Shown here: in pieces, positions 31,401 to 32,386 of the stretch
Numbering within the stretch: the first letter of the stretch is position 1
Layout of the letters: each line of letters begins with the position of its first letter
DNA from: UMGS755 sp045590535
Lineage (GTDB): Bacteria; Bacillota; Clostridia; UBA1381; UBA9506
Reading direction: 5' to 3'
Assembly (NCBI GenBank): GCA_045590535.1
Contig: JAZNRE010000020.1
Location: 1 to 32,386 of the forward strand
Length of the DNA: 32,386 nt
The notes under the pieces: generated by a model
Told to the model about the DNA's origin: nothing
Database searches by the model: none
What the model saw: only the letters and a program-made list of their open reading frames with translations
Position numbers and translations under genes: made by a program

Positions 31401-31514
31401 TTATTCGATGACCTGCCGCAGAAGCTCAAGGGGGTCTTCGCCCAGCGCCGTAGCCACGGCAATGAACTCGACAACGTCGAGCCTGCGTTCCCCGCTTTCA
31501 TACTTCGAAACATG
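31401..31514 (-). pseudogene. C-terminal fragment of an XRE-type HTH regulator
   Basis: Read on the minus strand, this frame encodes HVSKYESGERRLDVVEF followed by IAVATALGEDPLELLRQVIE and a TAA stop. This is the last half of a Cro/C1-type helix-turn-helix domain, recognisable by the SKYESGERRLD sequence that ends the recognition helix. The first half of the domain is missing: at about 31515 the sequence changes into the N-terminus of a different protein in another frame. It can be a deletion remnant or an assembly join. The segment is more GC-rich than the sequence left of the tRNA. Confidence 0.7.
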
Positions 31515-31621
31515 TGGTAGAAGGGGATGCCCAGCTCCTCGGCCACCCGTCTGCCGATGGTGCGGCCGCCGGAACCGAATTCACGGCTGATGGTAATGAT
31601 TCTCTTTTCGTGCTTATCCAT
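31515..31621 (-). pseudogene. N-terminal fragment of a cytidylate kinase-like protein
   Basis: Starts at ATG 31619-31621 with a full AAGGAGGT site (31629-31636) 7 nt upstream. It encodes MDKHEKRIITISREFGSGG then RTIGRRVAEELGIPFYH, which is the P-loop N-terminus of the cytidylate kinase-like family common in Clostridia. After about 35 residues similarity stops and the frame reads through unrelated sequence and the antisense of the tRNA. Only the first sixth or so of the usual protein of roughly 200 residues remains, so a working kinase is not encoded here. Confidence 0.7.
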
Positions 31622-31658
31622 GTGAACGACCTCCTTACGGTATTGGGTTTCTATCAAT

Positions 31659-31687
31659 AGTATAGCACTGTGCACAAGTGTTGTCAA
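31659..31687 (-). promoter_or_regulatory. Promoter of the truncated kinase-like gene
   Basis: On the minus strand a perfect TTGACA (31682-31687), a 17-bp spacer and TATACT (31659-31664). The spacer holds the 8-bp palindrome TGTGCACA within a longer imperfect one (CACTTGTGCACAGTG), which may be an operator. Confidence 0.75.
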
Positions 31688-31727
31688 ACAATTTTGTATC
31701 GATTTGGACAATATATGACAAAGTTTC

Positions 31728-31748
31728 GGCGGGAGCAGCTGCCCCGCC
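31728..31748 (-). terminator. Stem-loop after the partial asnB
   Basis: GGCGGG/CCCGCC stem, 9-nt loop that itself contains GCAGCTGC, starting 4 nt after the asnB stop. No T-run follows on the minus strand, so termination strength is doubtful. Confidence 0.45.
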
Positions 31749-31752
31749 AAGC

Positions 31753-32386
31753 TCAGATCAAAATGTCCACGCCGTAATGCCGCAGCCAGTGGTCGATCTG
31801 ACAGAAGTAGGCGATGGTCTGCGGCTTCGCCATGAGCTGCCCGTACCAATTCTCCCGCAGCTCCTCCCCTGCCAGCAGCGATGCGCCCTCGGGCCGGATC
31901 AGCTCCCAAATTGGGGCCCTTTGATCCCTCAGAAGCGCATCCAGACGGCGGCGCACCAGCTGAAGATACTGTGGGTCGTGGGTCTTCGGATAGGGACTCT
32001 TCTTCCGCCACAGGATCTCGTCCGGGAGCCAGCCCCGCATGGCATGGCGCAGGAGGCCCTTTTCGAATCCGCCGTGGTCCTTCATTTCCCAGGGGACCCG
32101 GTAGAGATATTCTGCGATGCGGTGGTCGCAGAAGGGAACCCGGACCTCCAGAGAATGATACATACTCATTCTGTCTTTTCGATCCAAAAGTGTTTGCATA
32201 AACCAGCGGTAGTTTAAGTTCACCATCTCTTTCATCCGGCGTTCCAGCGGAGAGGTTCCCGGAAGGATATCTGATTCCCGGCAGGTTTGGCCATAGGCAT
32301 CCATAATGAAATCTTCCGCTCCAAACCGCAGCCCGGGATGCAAAAAGTTTGTCCGCAAAGCTGTATTTTGCGCCCAGGGAAATCCG
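31753..32386 (-). CDS. asnB: Asparagine synthetase (glutamine-hydrolysing), C-terminal part
   Basis: The frame is open to the window edge, so this is the last 210 or so residues of a longer gene; an internal TTG at 32358 is not the start. The protein has the synthetase-domain segment DRKDRMSMYHSLEVRVPFCDHRIAEYLYRVPWEMK, then KGLLRHAMRGWLPDEILWRKKSPYPKTHDPQY, both typical of the AsnB C-terminal ATP-pyrophosphatase domain, which makes asparagine from aspartate, ATP and ammonia. The glutaminase domain would lie beyond the edge. The gene is richer in GC, with more CGG, CTG and GCC codons than the genes left of the tRNA. Confidence 0.9.
   Translation of the reverse strand, partial: GFPWAQNTALRTNFLHPGLRFGAEDFIMDAYGQTCRESDILPGTSPLERRMKEMVNLNYRWFMQTLLDRKDRMSMYHSLEVRVPFCDHRIAEYLYRVPWEMKDHGGFEKGLLRHAMRGWLPDEILWRKKSPYPKTHDPQYLQLVRRRLDALLRDQRAPIWELIRPEGASLLAGEELRENWYGQLMAKPQTIAYFCQIDHWLRHYGVDILI

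Noticed and set aside
31209..31520. Plus-strand ORF starting MHHRGVAQLVARLLWEQDVAG
   Set aside because: Its first part is a translation of tRNA-Pro, a well-known annotation artefact, and the rest runs antisense through the gene fragments.
31214..32011. 265-residue minus-strand ORF ending with ATGIEPATSCSQSRRATNC
   Set aside because: It is a concatenation of asnB antiframe, the kinase-like start, the HTH fragment in the wrong frame and antisense tRNA; only the kinase-like part is real coding sequence.
1..32386. CRISPR array or insertion sequence
   Set aside because: No regularly spaced direct repeats and no transposase or integrase reading frame were found on either strand.

Overview
The window reads as a chromosome segment of an anaerobic, Gram-positive-type member of the Clostridia (Firmicutes). 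The evidence is a Firmicutes-style division and cell-wall (dcw) cluster with DivIB, a DUF881 protein and the small basic protein; a PASTA-domain class B penicillin-binding protein; a MurE with the DNPR motif expected for meso-diaminopimelate; a YtrA-type GntR regulator beside an ABC exporter; and a Na+-translocating decarboxylase operon. Genus cannot be fixed from the sequence alone.

Layout. (1) 43-15244, minus strand: the dcw cluster, transcribed mraZ, rsmH, ftsL, ftsI/PBP, murE, murF, mraY, ftsW, murG, murA, divIB, DUF881, sbp, ftsZ. It is headed by a promoter with 10-bp repeats that look like MraZ operators. Together the genes make lipid II from UDP-GlcNAc/UDP-MurNAc precursors and build the septal machinery. 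murB, murC, murD and ftsA are not in this run. (2) 15645-18676, plus strand: a ytrA-like repressor, an ABC ATPase and a large permease, with an operator over the start site and a strong terminator. (3) 18776-23809, minus strand: mmdA, oadG, biotin carrier, oadB and oadA, a biotin-dependent Na+-pumping decarboxylase system that carries both an acyl-CoA carboxyltransferase and an oxaloacetate/pyruvate-type carboxyltransferase. It has its own promoter and a structured leader. (4) 23996-26519, minus: a CopA-type copper ATPase and a small DUF1858 protein. (5) 26598-29576, minus: a tightly packed HisD-like, HisB-like and HAD phosphatase-like trio. The HisD and HisB proteins differ from canonical enzymes at metal- and substrate-binding positions. 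(6) 30068-31102, plus: a YkvI-family membrane transporter, preceded by a gene-free AT-rich region with TTATCAACA repeats. (7) 31218-31293: tRNA-Pro(UGG). Beyond it the base composition becomes visibly more GC-rich, and there is a chimeric remnant (a cytidylate kinase-like N-terminus joined to an HTH regulator C-terminus) and a partial asnB running off the end.

Most worth a second look: the hisD/hisB/HAD trio, in which two histidine-pathway folds have coordinated active-site substitutions; the composite mmdA plus oadA operon; possible mutually exclusive stems around the ribosome binding site of ftsI; and the gene-fragment junction downstream of the tRNA, which may be a deletion in an accessory element or an assembly artefact.
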